NCBI GenBank assembly: GCA_028687435.1
Contig: JAQUAF010000002.1
Span: 148,021 to 212,020, forward strand
From: Verrucomicrobiia bacterium
Lineage (GTDB): Bacteria; Verrucomicrobiota; Verrucomicrobiia; JABWAM01
DNA length: 64,000 nt
Direction of reading: 5' to 3'
Below the pieces are notes generated by a model. That model had not been told where the DNA came from. It was given only the letters and a program-made list of their open reading frames with translations, and did not search any database. Both the position numbers and the translations under genes were made by a program. Position 1 is the first letter of the stretch. Each line of letters begins with the position of its first letter. This document shows positions 35,045-43,406 of the stretch, piece by piece.

Positions 35045-36757
35045 ATGAAAACAAAACGTTGCGTTGGTGTTTTTTTGCATCACTTGCGGCCGAACTACGG
35101 GGTTGAGAAGCGGTTGGGGGAAAAGATGGGGATTCCTGTCCGAGTGGCGGATTTCAAGAAAATGGATTATCTCAAGGGGCTGGATGCGCTTATCATCGGG
35201 CAGAACGGCCTGAGCGATTTCCTTGAGGTGGACCAGATGTGTTTGCTTGAGTTTGTCGCCCAAGGCGGCATTTGCTGGATCATGCATCAGGATCACGAGC
35301 GTTGGACTCCCCACTTTTTGCCCGATCATCTGGCGCATCCGATCCTGGTCGCCCGGCATTTTGAAACCACCCCGGGGAAAAAAGAGTATATGATGCCCTG
35401 GGTTGAGGCGGCGGGTGGGTTTTTGTTTGATCAACCCAATCGGATTGGCCTGGAGGAGATGGTTTATTGGGAGGTGGACGGAAATTCCTTTGCCCAATAT
35501 CACAAAAAGACGCCGGAGCGGATCAAGAGCTGCGCGACATCCTGCGTCATCAATGCCAAAGGCTGGGAGATTTTGGGAAGTTACAAGGACGCCGCCATCC
35601 GCGACGGCGCATTGTTGTTGCAGGCAAAATATGGAAAAGGACTGTTTTTCTGGAACCAGATTCTTTTTCCAGAGACGCGGCCTGCCAGGGGGGATCGGGT
35701 TCTGGCTTTTTGGGATAAATACCTGGCCAATGCGCTGGCTTATTTTGAGCATTTTAAAAAAGGCGAAAAATCCGTCGTCAAGCCCAAGGCGAAAAACCGT
35801 TCATTGCCCGAAAAAGTGAATTACAAACTCATCAATCACATTCATTGCCTGGATTGGTGGGGGGCGGGGTCGCATCCGGGGACGGTCAATGCGGCGATGA
35901 AATACATGGGTTTTGACATCGCCCTGATGTCGGTGAACAACGCCCACGCCTTTGGCGAGCCGGTGCTGGAGGGGTTGGAGCGTTACAATGACGACCGCGT
36001 TTTGATGTTGCCGGGAGAGGAATTCCATCCCTTGAACTGGGAGGGCAAGGAGCCCATCAACCGCCTGCATATTCTCAACATGGGCGGCAAGACCTATTCG
36101 CGCGATTTTCATCGATGCCTGTTCAATCAGCGGGATATTGGCCGTTACCTGCGCAAAGCCCTTGATTACATTCATCGGAATGGGGGGCTGGCGTCTCCGA
36201 CACATTCGGATCCCGCTGACGACTATTGGCATGATTTTGATTTTGACGCGGTTGACATCAAGGACAAACCTTTGACTGGACTGGGAGGAACCTCTGTTGA
36301 AAGATTCTGGCTGAAAGGGGGCAGGATCACCGTTCTGATGCCGGTGGACATGTGGGGGATTCAGTGGTTGCGCGCAAACCCGGTTTTTCAGTTTGTTTAT
36401 CTCGATGGAAAACCCTCCCGCAAAACCGTGCTGGAGGCGATCAGAAAAGGGCGGGTCATGCCGGCCTTGGGGATCGAGTCGGCGGATGTGCGGATGGGCG
36501 ATTGCCGCCCGGGCGATGAGATTTCTCCGGAAAAAGCCGCCAGGCTTGGCTTGACGATCGACATCAAGTCGGAGCGAAAACTTCAAAGTCTCCGGGTTTA
36601 TTGCCGGGATCAAGTGTTTGTCCGGGAGAAATTAAACGGGCGTTGCATCCGGAAGAAAGTCGAATTGGAAACTTGCGACTTGCGCGGATATGTCCGCATC
36701 GAGGTGGTTGGCGACCATTGCGGCTTGGCGACCAATCCGTTTTATTTGGCGGAGTGA
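35045..36757 (+). CDS. PHP-superfamily metal-dependent hydrolase with N-terminal amidotransferase-like domain
   Basis: About 570 residues, cytoplasmic. The N-terminal 260 residues resemble a ThuA/amidotransferase-like fold (LKGLDALIIGQNGLSDFLEV, FVAQGGICWIMHQDH, YGKGLFFWNQILFPE). The second half carries PHP-like metal-ligand motifs: NHIHCLDWWGAGSHPG, VLMLPGEEFHPLNWEG with a conserved Glu, RLHILNMGG, and GGLASPTHSDPADDYW plus DFDFDAVDI near the end. PHP proteins are phosphoesterases or nucleases; here the sugar-locus position suggests phosphosugar or glycan-linked work. The frame extends to 34910, but the ATG at 35045 begins the domain. It looks GC-richer than the genes upstream, and 283 bases without a gene separate them. 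Confidence 0.6.
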   Translation: MKTKRCVGVFLHHLRPNYGVEKRLGEKMGIPVRVADFKKMDYLKGLDALIIGQNGLSDFLEVDQMCLLEFVAQGGICWIMHQDHERWTPHFLPDHLAHPILVARHFETTPGKKEYMMPWVEAAGGFLFDQPNRIGLEEMVYWEVDGNSFAQYHKKTPERIKSCATSCVINAKGWEILGSYKDAAIRDGALLLQAKYGKGLFFWNQILFPETRPARGDRVLAFWDKYLANALAYFEHFKKGEKSVVKPKAKNRSLPEKVNYKLINHIHCLDWWGAGSHPGTVNAAMKYMGFDIALMSVNNAHAFGEPVLEGLERYNDDRVLMLPGEEFHPLNWEGKEPINRLHILNMGGKTYSRDFHRCLFNQRDIGRYLRKALDYIHRNGGLASPTHSDPADDYWHDFDFDAVDIKDKPLTGLGGTSVERFWLKGGRITVLMPVDMWGIQWLRANPVFQFVYLDGKPSRKTVLEAIRKGRVMPALGIESADVRMGDCRPGDEISPEKAARLGLTIDIKSERKLQSLRVYCRDQVFVREKLNGRCIRKKVELETCDLRGYVRIEVVGDHCGLATNPFYLAE

Positions 36758-36819
36758 AAATCTTGAAAAATAACAAGAAAAGGCGAGGATTGTTTGTCAA
36801 TCCTGTTTTTTTAATTTCG

Positions 36820-37530
36820 TCAGCAAAATTTGTGGGTTTGAACAGGCTCTGGTAACTCTCTCAACGTATGATAAAGAACCAACTCCATAACGCGATAAGT
36901 GCGGAAGCCGTAGGAACGGCGGGTGATCACCCGGAGTTTATTGTTGAAGCTCTCGACCACGGCATTGCTGAGCTGGCCTCGAACCTCAAACCAATTCCAG
37001 AGGAGCGGTTCATGTGCGCGCAGCATTCGAGCCACCTTGCGCATGGGTTCGATTCTGGATTGGAGGGCTTGGCTGGTCCACAGATCCAGGAAATACTTGG
37101 CCCAGGTTTTGGAACGATAATGCCAGAAATTGGCGAAGTCTTCCTTGAGGATGTAGGCGCGGATCGTGCGCAGGTTATGGCTCAAGAGTTGACGCAGGGA
37201 TACGCGCAAACCCCCGCGGAGATTTTTCCAGCGTTTAAGCAATGCCCAACGCAGGTTGACCAGCAGGGGTTTGCGGCCAGCCCGGCGCATGGCATAGAGA
37301 AACACCACGCTAATCAACCACAAGGGAATAAAAGAAAAGCGGCGTTTCGGCAGCGTGTCGTAACCCGGCGCTTCCAAATGACACCTCGAACAGATCGGTT
37401 TGCTGCCTTTGCGAGGCGCAATGCTGACTTCGACCAACAGCCTGACGCTTTGCGCCAGCCGGATGTCGGAGTAAATGAAGTTCTTGAGTGGATGCACTTT
37501 GTTGAGTATGGTTTTAACTGTCAGTTGCAT
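36820..37530 (-). pseudogene. ISL3-family transposase with a large internal deletion
   Basis: 236 residues in one open frame. The N-terminal 75 residues match the ISL3 zinc-finger start: a Cys pair in PICSRCHLEAPGY, then TLPKRRFSFIPLWLISVVFL. The last 150 residues match the ISL3 C-terminal part: FWHYRSKTWAKYFLDLWTSQ, ARMLRAHEPLLWNWFEVRGQ, LSNAVVESFNNKLRVITRRS. In between, the catalytic DDE core of about 150-200 residues is missing, joined at about FLYAMRRAGRKPLLVNLRWA. Full ISL3 transposases have about 400 residues, so this copy cannot move itself. Clear terminal inverted repeats or a target duplication could not be fixed. Confidence 0.75.
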
Positions 37531-37611
37531 GGCTGGTTTGGGGTTGAGGTTTTATGTTCACCAAATCTTGGGATTTGGTTTCACCTTGAGCCAGCCATCT
37601 TTTTATCCCAT

Positions 37612-37652
37612 CGTTGTTTTTTGCCCCCCTCCAAAAGGGGCAAAAAACATCG
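37612..37652. repeat. Near-perfect 16-bp inverted repeat downstream of the ISL3 remnant
   Basis: The arms at 37612-37627 and 37637-37652 differ at one base (CGTTGTTTTTTGCCCC against its inverted partner) around a 9-base loop. The stem's AT tracts are outermost, so a T run does not follow the stem and it is not a simple Rho-independent terminator. It lies in the 253-base gap between the transposase start and the metallophosphoesterase; it may be a leftover of the insertion or an unrelated palindromic element. Confidence 0.4.
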
Positions 37653-37783
37653 ATGCCCCCTGCGTCAGGGAGGCGGGCAAGCAGCGTGCCAAGTTCTCTT
37701 GGCGCGATGCTTGCCGGGAGGTTTCCGCCGTCACTAACCTCCACCTTGGTCTCTTCTCCTAACCCTCAGCCCCTCCAATCACT

Positions 37784-38842
37784 ATGAAATCTATCCCTCC
37801 AACCCACAAATCCTGCTACAGAGCCATGTTTTATGCGCAACCAATCATTCTTTTAGGCTTTTTTTTGACTTGCAGTTTGGCTGATGAGCTAGCGGTAATG
37901 TCTCGCGAAAATGAGCCGTTTTCCTTTCTCGTGCTGAGTGATCTTCATTATTCAAAAACATCATTTGAGGAGGTTTCGGAGTGTGTCCGTTGCATTGCCA
38001 TCGAAACAAAGGCGCTTACTCCCGCTCCCGTGCTTGTCGGTGTAACCGGCGATCTGGCGGAAGGTGGCACATATCAAATTGTGGCGGGCAAGCAAAAGTT
38101 TGTTCGGGCAACTTATCTGGAGATGAAAGAAGAGCTTGAGTTTGCGCTGCGGGATGTGGCGTCCAGTTTCAACTTGCCTGTTCTTATCGCTCCTGGCAAC
38201 CATGATAAAATGGATCCTGGCGCCAAGGCTTATCGCGATGTTGTTTTGCCATGTCTTTCCAAGTCGATAGGATTAACTCTTTCGCAAAACTATTTTTCCG
38301 TCCGTTATAATAGCGCTGTTCTTATTTTTCTGGATTCATGGTCTGGCGACTATAAGGAGCAGAATGAGTTCCTGCAAAGAGTTTTGGCAATGGCGCGTCA
38401 AACGTCAGGCATCAATCGCTTGTTTGTCTTTGCTCACCCTCCTTTATGGCGAAATACAATCTCAGCTCAACAGATTGATCCTCTTTTGACTTCGTCAATT
38501 CTTCCCGCGTTGCGCTCGAATCCAACCGATGCTTACTTTTGCGGCCATATCCATCGTTTAAGTGTGGTTGTCCGTCATTTTGAAGGGGCCGCCATTACAC
38601 AGGTCAAGGGCGCGCTGCGGACCGGTTGTCAGGATGCCCTAAAATCTGTGATAGACCAACAGTTGATTTTTCCGAGGAACGCAACGCCATATTATTGGGC
38701 TTATTTTGGCGGGTGTCGCACTTACTATGTGGTTCGAGTCTTGAAAGAGAAGGTCAGCTTGCAGCTGCGTGCGTGTGGACGGGGAGTCATTCGAGAGTGC
38801 GAATGGGTCCAGCGTGGCCAATTGCGTGATGTGCAACAATGA
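37784..38842 (+). CDS. Exported calcineurin-like metallophosphoesterase
   Basis: 352 residues with all the metallophosphoesterase motifs in order: FLVLSDLHYS (Asp, His), GVTGDLAEGG (GD), LIAPGNHDKMDPG (GNHD), VFAHPPLW (His) and YFCGHIHRLS (GHxH). These bind two metal ions and cleave phosphomono- or diesters. A hydrophobic N-terminal stretch (PIILLGFFLTCSLAD) suggests export; the ATG at 37826 would place it more ideally than the ATG at 37784. It lies between the IS remnant and the GH38 gene on the same strand. The substrate is unknown; in this locus, phosphate release from a modified glycan is a reasonable guess. Confidence 0.78.
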   Translation: MKSIPPTHKSCYRAMFYAQPIILLGFFLTCSLADELAVMSRENEPFSFLVLSDLHYSKTSFEEVSECVRCIAIETKALTPAPVLVGVTGDLAEGGTYQIVAGKQKFVRATYLEMKEELEFALRDVASSFNLPVLIAPGNHDKMDPGAKAYRDVVLPCLSKSIGLTLSQNYFSVRYNSAVLIFLDSWSGDYKEQNEFLQRVLAMARQTSGINRLFVFAHPPLWRNTISAQQIDPLLTSSILPALRSNPTDAYFCGHIHRLSVVVRHFEGAAITQVKGALRTGCQDALKSVIDQQLIFPRNATPYYWAYFGGCRTYYVVRVLKEKVSLQLRACGRGVIRECEWVQRGQLRDVQQ

Positions 38843-38886
38843 CAATTGAATCCATGTCGCATTTGTAAAAATGAGATTTTAAGTAA

Positions 38887-41800
38887 ATGATTTATTCCAT
38901 GAAAAATAGAAAAAAACTCTCCCGTTTTTCCGTAATGGCTTCAAAATCCAAAAAATTGGTCGTTCACATGATTGGCAATGCGCATCTGGATCCTGCCTGG
39001 CTTTGGACGTGGCCTGCGGGGACGGATGAGGCGCTCAACACCTGCCGCACGGCGTGCGAGTTGCTGGAGGAATATCCGGAGTTTCATGTCACGCGGGGCG
39101 AGGCGTGGGTTTACGCGCAAATTCAAAAGCTGGACCCGGCGTTGTTCCGGCGGGTGGCGCGGTTTGTGAGGGCGGGGCGGTGGCATGCGGTCAATGGATG
39201 GTGGATCCAGCCGGATTGCAACCTGCCCGGCGCGGAGTCGTTTCGCAAGCAGGCGGAAATCGGGGGGCGATTCTTTTGGGAACAGCTGGGGGTAAAGGTC
39301 ACGGTGGGATACAATGTGGATTCGTTCGGCCATTGCGCGATGCTGCCGGCTTTTTTGCGCGAGGCGGGAATGAACGCCTATGTTTTCATGCGCCCCAATC
39401 CTTCCAAACTGGCGTTGCCCGGCGAATTGTTTCGGTGGAGAAGTCCGGCGGGGGATGAGGTGACGGCTTTCCGGATCGAACGGGCTTACTCGGCAACGGG
39501 GCTGCCTGATCTGGCGGCAAGGCTGGACGCCATGGCGCAATCCACGGATCGGAAATGGGGGCATACGATGTGTTTTTACGGGGTGGGAGATCACGGCGGC
39601 GGTCCGACGCGAGATCAAATTGAGTGGATTCGCGAGCATCGCCATTATGGACGGGGGGTGGAATTGAGATTCAGTCATCCCGAGGCTTTTTTCAGCGCGG
39701 TCAGGGGACATTTGAAGCGGTTGCCGGTTTTTTCGTCGGAATTGCAGCATTATGCGGTGGGATGTTATTCGGTGGTTCATGACATCAAACGCGAGGTGAG
39801 GCGTGCGGAGGCGCTTTTGATGCAGGCGGAGCATATGATGACGGAACGGGGGCAGAATCATTCCCTGTTGCGCGGACGTCTGGATGAGGCGTGGAAAAAG
39901 GCGTTGTTCAACCAGTTTCATGACATCCTGAGCGGCACCTGCATCCGGACCGCCTGCCAGCAGGCGTTGGAGGAATTGGGCCATGCCAGGAGCGAGGCGC
40001 GGGATTTGCTGGTGGAATTGACCCGTCGCAAGGTTGTCTCGCTTCCGCCCTGGCCGCGGCAACGGTTGGTGATTTTCAATCCATCGGACCGCCGATGGCG
40101 GGGGCTGGCCGAGTTTGAACCGTGGCTTTCAGTGGATGGTGGCCCCAGAAAGTTCATCTTGGAGAATGAAAAGGGGGAGGAAGTTCCCATGCAGCGCATT
40201 GCTTCGGAGGGGTTGATGGATCAATTGGAACGGGCTCTTTTCCCGGTGGATGTTCCGGCGGGGGGGCGGCGCATCCTGCAGATCCGGCGGCGATCCCTGC
40301 GGGACAAAGTCCAATCGGGACTTCATGCCGCTCCGCATATTCTTTCGAGCCGGGAATTGTCCGTGTCGGTGGGGAGCACGGGGATTTCCTCGATTGAGGC
40401 CGGCGGCCGGTTTTTGCTGGGAGGTGGAGGCATTCAAGTGGGAATATTTGAGGATGCCTCGGATACGTGGTCGCATGGGGTGAGCGATTACCGGGGCGCC
40501 TGCCTGGGTGTTTTTGCCGCCGACAGGCCATGGAGCGTGCTGGAGGATGGACCGTTGCGGGCGGCCTTGTCGAACCGGTTTGAGTCGGAACATGCGTCGA
40601 TGCATTGGATCGTGGCGGTGGAAGAGGGGCGGAGTTGTGTGAGGATGCGGTTAAGGCTGAACTGGAGAGGGGAGGCGAGGATCGTCAAGTTGATCATCCC
40701 GCCGGCCTTTGTCCCGAGCCGCCGTTTTGACGGAACGCCCGGCGCGGTTCTGCGGCGTCCTTTGGATGGCAGGGAATATCCGGTCCGGGATTTGATGGCG
40801 GTGGAGGGGGAAAACGCCTGCATGGCGGTCGTCAGCCCGGATTTTTCCGCCGGTGACATCCGTCCGGATGGGACGATGCGAGTGACCTTGTTGCGTTGTC
40901 CGATCTACGCTCATCACGAGCCGTTTCCTCTTTCCCCCCGGCGGGCCGATCCTGTCACGGATCAGGGGACGCATGAGTATGAGTTGATCCTGTGGACTTC
41001 CACCGCATTTTCAAAAGATTCTGTTTTGGATGAGGCTCACCGGTTGAGCCATCCGCTTTGGATTTCGGAAACCACCCGGGGAATGGCGGGGGGACGTCGG
41101 AGCGATGGAAAATCCTCCGGAACGCCGATGCCTCCGCCGGATGCGCTTTTGGCCGGGGATTTGCGGAAAAGGATGGAAGTTTCCGCAAGGGAGGTGGAGA
41201 TGATGGACAGCCGGATGGCGGATGAGCGGTGGCAGGGGGAAAAGGTTTTGATTGGGAAGGGGGCGTCCATGCGGATCAAATTGATCTCGGAAGTGGATGC
41301 TTATCAGAGGCTGGCTGTTGCGCGCATGAGAGGAGGGGGATGGGGCGGGATGGAGTTGCTTCTGAATGGGGAGTCCATTGGAAGCTTGCCGGGTTCCGGT
41401 TCCAAGGCGCGCATCCGGCATGAGGTTCTTCCGGAAAAGATCTTTTTTCCAAAGGGCGAGTCCGTGCTGGAGTTTCGCCGCACGGATGGAAGGCGGATGG
41501 GGTTGGGGTTTGTCCATTCCCAGGTGATTTTCCGTGACATTGTTCGCAAGTTTTGGAGGGTTGCGGGGTCTTTTCTGCCGGAGGAGACGCCCGGGGCGCC
41601 GGTCGCGTGCGGGATGGAGCAGGTGTTGAAGGAGGTTGTTTATCCGCCGGAAAGCCGGCGTGATTTCAAGGCCCGGATGGCGGTGGCCGGAGGGAAAATG
41701 GGACAATGGCAAACGCTTGAGGGGGACGGGGATTTTGTGGATTTCCGGGCGTTGTTTGGCCGGGGATTGGGCAGCATTCACTATGCGGCAACCCATGTTT

Positions 41801-42063
41801 ATACGCCCGAGGCGCGCAGGGTCCGGCTTTCCTATGGAGTGGATTATTACATGAGGATCTGGCTGAACGGGCGTGTTGCGCAGGATTTTGCGAGCGGCGA
41901 AAATGTGTGCAAGGGGCAGTTGTTGTTGGATGTGGATTTGAGAAAAGGATGGAATGAATTGTTGGTCAAAGTGGGATCGGGTTCCGGGGGCAATGGATTT
42001 TGGATGGCGGCAAGCGAGGGGGATGGCTTGGAGTTTTCCGCGGAATCCCATGCGTGCGAATAG
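38887..42063 (+). CDS. GH38 alpha-mannosidase
   Basis: 1058 residues. The GH38 N-terminal catalytic domain begins HMIGNAHLDPAWLWTWPAG, with zinc ligands His33 and Asp35, and contains GYNVDSFGHCAMLPAFLREA with the nucleophile Asp145. A third zinc-site candidate is in GVGDHGGGPTRDQIEWI, and NQFHDILSGTCIRTACQQA also matches the family. The rest is the linker and large C-terminal beta-sandwich (GGRRILQIRRRSLRD onwards), followed by extra sandwich modules near the end (VRLSYGVDYYMRIWLNG). The enzyme would release alpha-mannose from glycans. No signal peptide is evident, so oligosaccharides may be cut in the cytoplasm. The ATG at 38935 is an alternative start. GC-rich, unlike the genes 10 kb upstream. 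Confidence 0.9.
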   Translation: MIYSMKNRKKLSRFSVMASKSKKLVVHMIGNAHLDPAWLWTWPAGTDEALNTCRTACELLEEYPEFHVTRGEAWVYAQIQKLDPALFRRVARFVRAGRWHAVNGWWIQPDCNLPGAESFRKQAEIGGRFFWEQLGVKVTVGYNVDSFGHCAMLPAFLREAGMNAYVFMRPNPSKLALPGELFRWRSPAGDEVTAFRIERAYSATGLPDLAARLDAMAQSTDRKWGHTMCFYGVGDHGGGPTRDQIEWIREHRHYGRGVELRFSHPEAFFSAVRGHLKRLPVFSSELQHYAVGCYSVVHDIKREVRRAEALLMQAEHMMTERGQNHSLLRGRLDEAWKKALFNQFHDILSGTCIRTACQQALEELGHARSEARDLLVELTRRKVVSLPPWPRQRLVIFNPSDRRWRGLAEFEPWLSVDGGPRKFILENEKGEEVPMQRIASEGLMDQLERALFPVDVPAGGRRILQIRRRSLRDKVQSGLHAAPHILSSRELSVSVGSTGISSIEAGGRFLLGGGGIQVGIFEDASDTWSHGVSDYRGACLGVFAADRPWSVLEDGPLRAALSNRFESEHASMHWIVAVEEGRSCVRMRLRLNWRGEARIVKLIIPPAFVPSRRFDGTPGAVLRRPLDGREYPVRDLMAVEGENACMAVVSPDFSAGDIRPDGTMRVTLLRCPIYAHHEPFPLSPRRADPVTDQGTHEYELILWTSTAFSKDSVLDEAHRLSHPLWISETTRGMAGGRRSDGKSSGTPMPPPDALLAGDLRKRMEVSAREVEMMDSRMADERWQGEKVLIGKGASMRIKLISEVDAYQRLAVARMRGGGWGGMELLLNGESIGSLPGSGSKARIRHEVLPEKIFFPKGESVLEFRRTDGRRMGLGFVHSQVIFRDIVRKFWRVAGSFLPEETPGAPVACGMEQVLKEVVYPPESRRDFKARMAVAGGKMGQWQTLEGDGDFVDFRALFGRGLGSIHYAATHVYTPEARRVRLSYGVDYYMRIWLNGRVAQDFASGENVCKGQLLLDVDLRKGWNELLVKVGSGSGGNGFWMAASEGDGLEFSAESHACE

Positions 42064-42161
42064 GAACGGACGGGGGTTGATTTTCTGAAAAAACAGATGT
42101 TTATTATTTTGCTACAAAAATAAAGTGCATTTTTAGTGGGGAAGTGATATCCTCCGGCCCT

Positions 42162-43406
42162 ATGTATGAGCGATGGTATGCCACCGAGTTGAAGAGAAGC
42201 TTGGCCAGGCCGTTTGTGCATTTGATTTTTGGCGCGCGACAGACCGGCAAAACGACTCTTCTCAACCATGTGTTGCCTTCGGAAACCGTGCGCGTGGATT
42301 TTTCGGATCCCATGGAACGTTCAAGGCATTTGGCCGATCCGGGGTTGTTTCTCAAGCGGTGCCGGGGAATGCCCTCCAATCGTGAGGGGCAGTTCGTTTT
42401 TGTGGACGAGGTACAGGCGGTTCCCTCCGTTTTTGACGCCGTGCAACATCTTTATGACAACGATAAACGGCGGTGGAGGTTTGTTCTTTGCGGCAGTTCC
42501 GCGCGAAAGCTGCGAAAGACCGGCGCCAATCTTCTGCCGGGGCGGAGTTTCGTTCATCGTCTTTATCCACTGACCATGGCCGAACATCCTCCTGCGCCTG
42601 AGCGCATTTCTTATGCGGTTTCCCCCCTTCCTTTGTCCTGGCCGCCGGGAGGGGAGGCTTTGAATCTTTTTCCTCCCGCCGATCTGGAGACACGATTGGC
42701 CTATGGATCCCTGCCGGGAATTGTGGCAAGTGAAGAAAATGATCGTTCCCGATTGCTAAACGCCTTTGCCATGGTCCACTTGGAGGAGGAAATCCGGCGG
42801 GAATCGTTGGTGAAGGATTGGGGCGCTTTCCTGCGCTTTCTTGAGTTGGCTGCGGCTGAGTCAGGTCATATTCTTAATTACGCAGGCATTGCGCAGGAGA
42901 CGGGGCTTTCTCAGCCCACGATCAAGGCATATTATCAACTCTTGGAGGATATGTTCATTGGTTTTCAAGTGACGGCTTATTCGGGGAGCAAACGCAAGAA
43001 CCTCCTCTCGAGTTCAAAATTTTTGTTTTTTGATCCCGGGGTTCGCCATGCCGCAGCCGGCTTGAATCCCTCGCGGGAAATCGTCAAGGTGAATCCGGGG
43101 TTGTTCTTTGAACAATGGGTGGGGGTGGAGTTGTGGAAACGCTTGCAGTATCTTCAAGAAGGGCGATTGCATTACCTGCGCACTCGCGATGGGATGGAAA
43201 TTGATTTTATTGTTGAGCATCGAGGACGGCTTGCTCCCATTGAAGTAAAATGGAGCGAAAGGCCGGCGCTTCAGGACGCCCGTCATTTGTTGAGTTTTCT
43301 TCAAGAACATCCGAAACAAGCCAGTCACGGTTTTATTGTGTGCCGTTGTTCACGGCCCGAACAAATTCACGAAAAAATTACAGCCCTGCCTTGGTTTTGC
43401 CTATGA
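42162..43406 (+). CDS. AAA-family ATPase with DUF4143 domain
   Basis: About 414 residues of the widespread AAA_14/DUF4143 family. The P-loop is LIFGARQTGKTTLLNHV, and the Walker B-like segment is GQFVFVDEVQAVPSVFDAVQ. Sensor/arginine-like WRFVLCGSSARKLRKTGANL follows. The C-terminal part carries IAQETGLSQPTIKAYYQLLE, a helix-turn-helix, and the DUF4143/DUF234 nuclease-like end FEQWVGVELWKRLQYL, RTRDGMEIDFIVEH with I-EVKW, resembling a PD-(D/E)xK active site. Function in this family is not settled. The start at 42162 is preferred over a GTG at 42144 with too short a spacing. Its stop overlaps the next gene's ATG. Confidence 0.85.
   Translation: MYERWYATELKRSLARPFVHLIFGARQTGKTTLLNHVLPSETVRVDFSDPMERSRHLADPGLFLKRCRGMPSNREGQFVFVDEVQAVPSVFDAVQHLYDNDKRRWRFVLCGSSARKLRKTGANLLPGRSFVHRLYPLTMAEHPPAPERISYAVSPLPLSWPPGGEALNLFPPADLETRLAYGSLPGIVASEENDRSRLLNAFAMVHLEEEIRRESLVKDWGAFLRFLELAAAESGHILNYAGIAQETGLSQPTIKAYYQLLEDMFIGFQVTAYSGSKRKNLLSSSKFLFFDPGVRHAAAGLNPSREIVKVNPGLFFEQWVGVELWKRLQYLQEGRLHYLRTRDGMEIDFIVEHRGRLAPIEVKWSERPALQDARHLLSFLQEHPKQASHGFIVCRCSRPEQIHEKITALPWFCL

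Noticed and set aside
37612..37652. Rho-independent terminator
   Set aside because: The stem is bounded by A/T tracts inside the arms and no T run follows it on either strand.
43250..43402. N-terminal extension of the membrane protein back to 43250
   Set aside because: It overlaps the end of the DUF4143 ATPase in another frame; the ATGA-coupled start at 43403 is natural.
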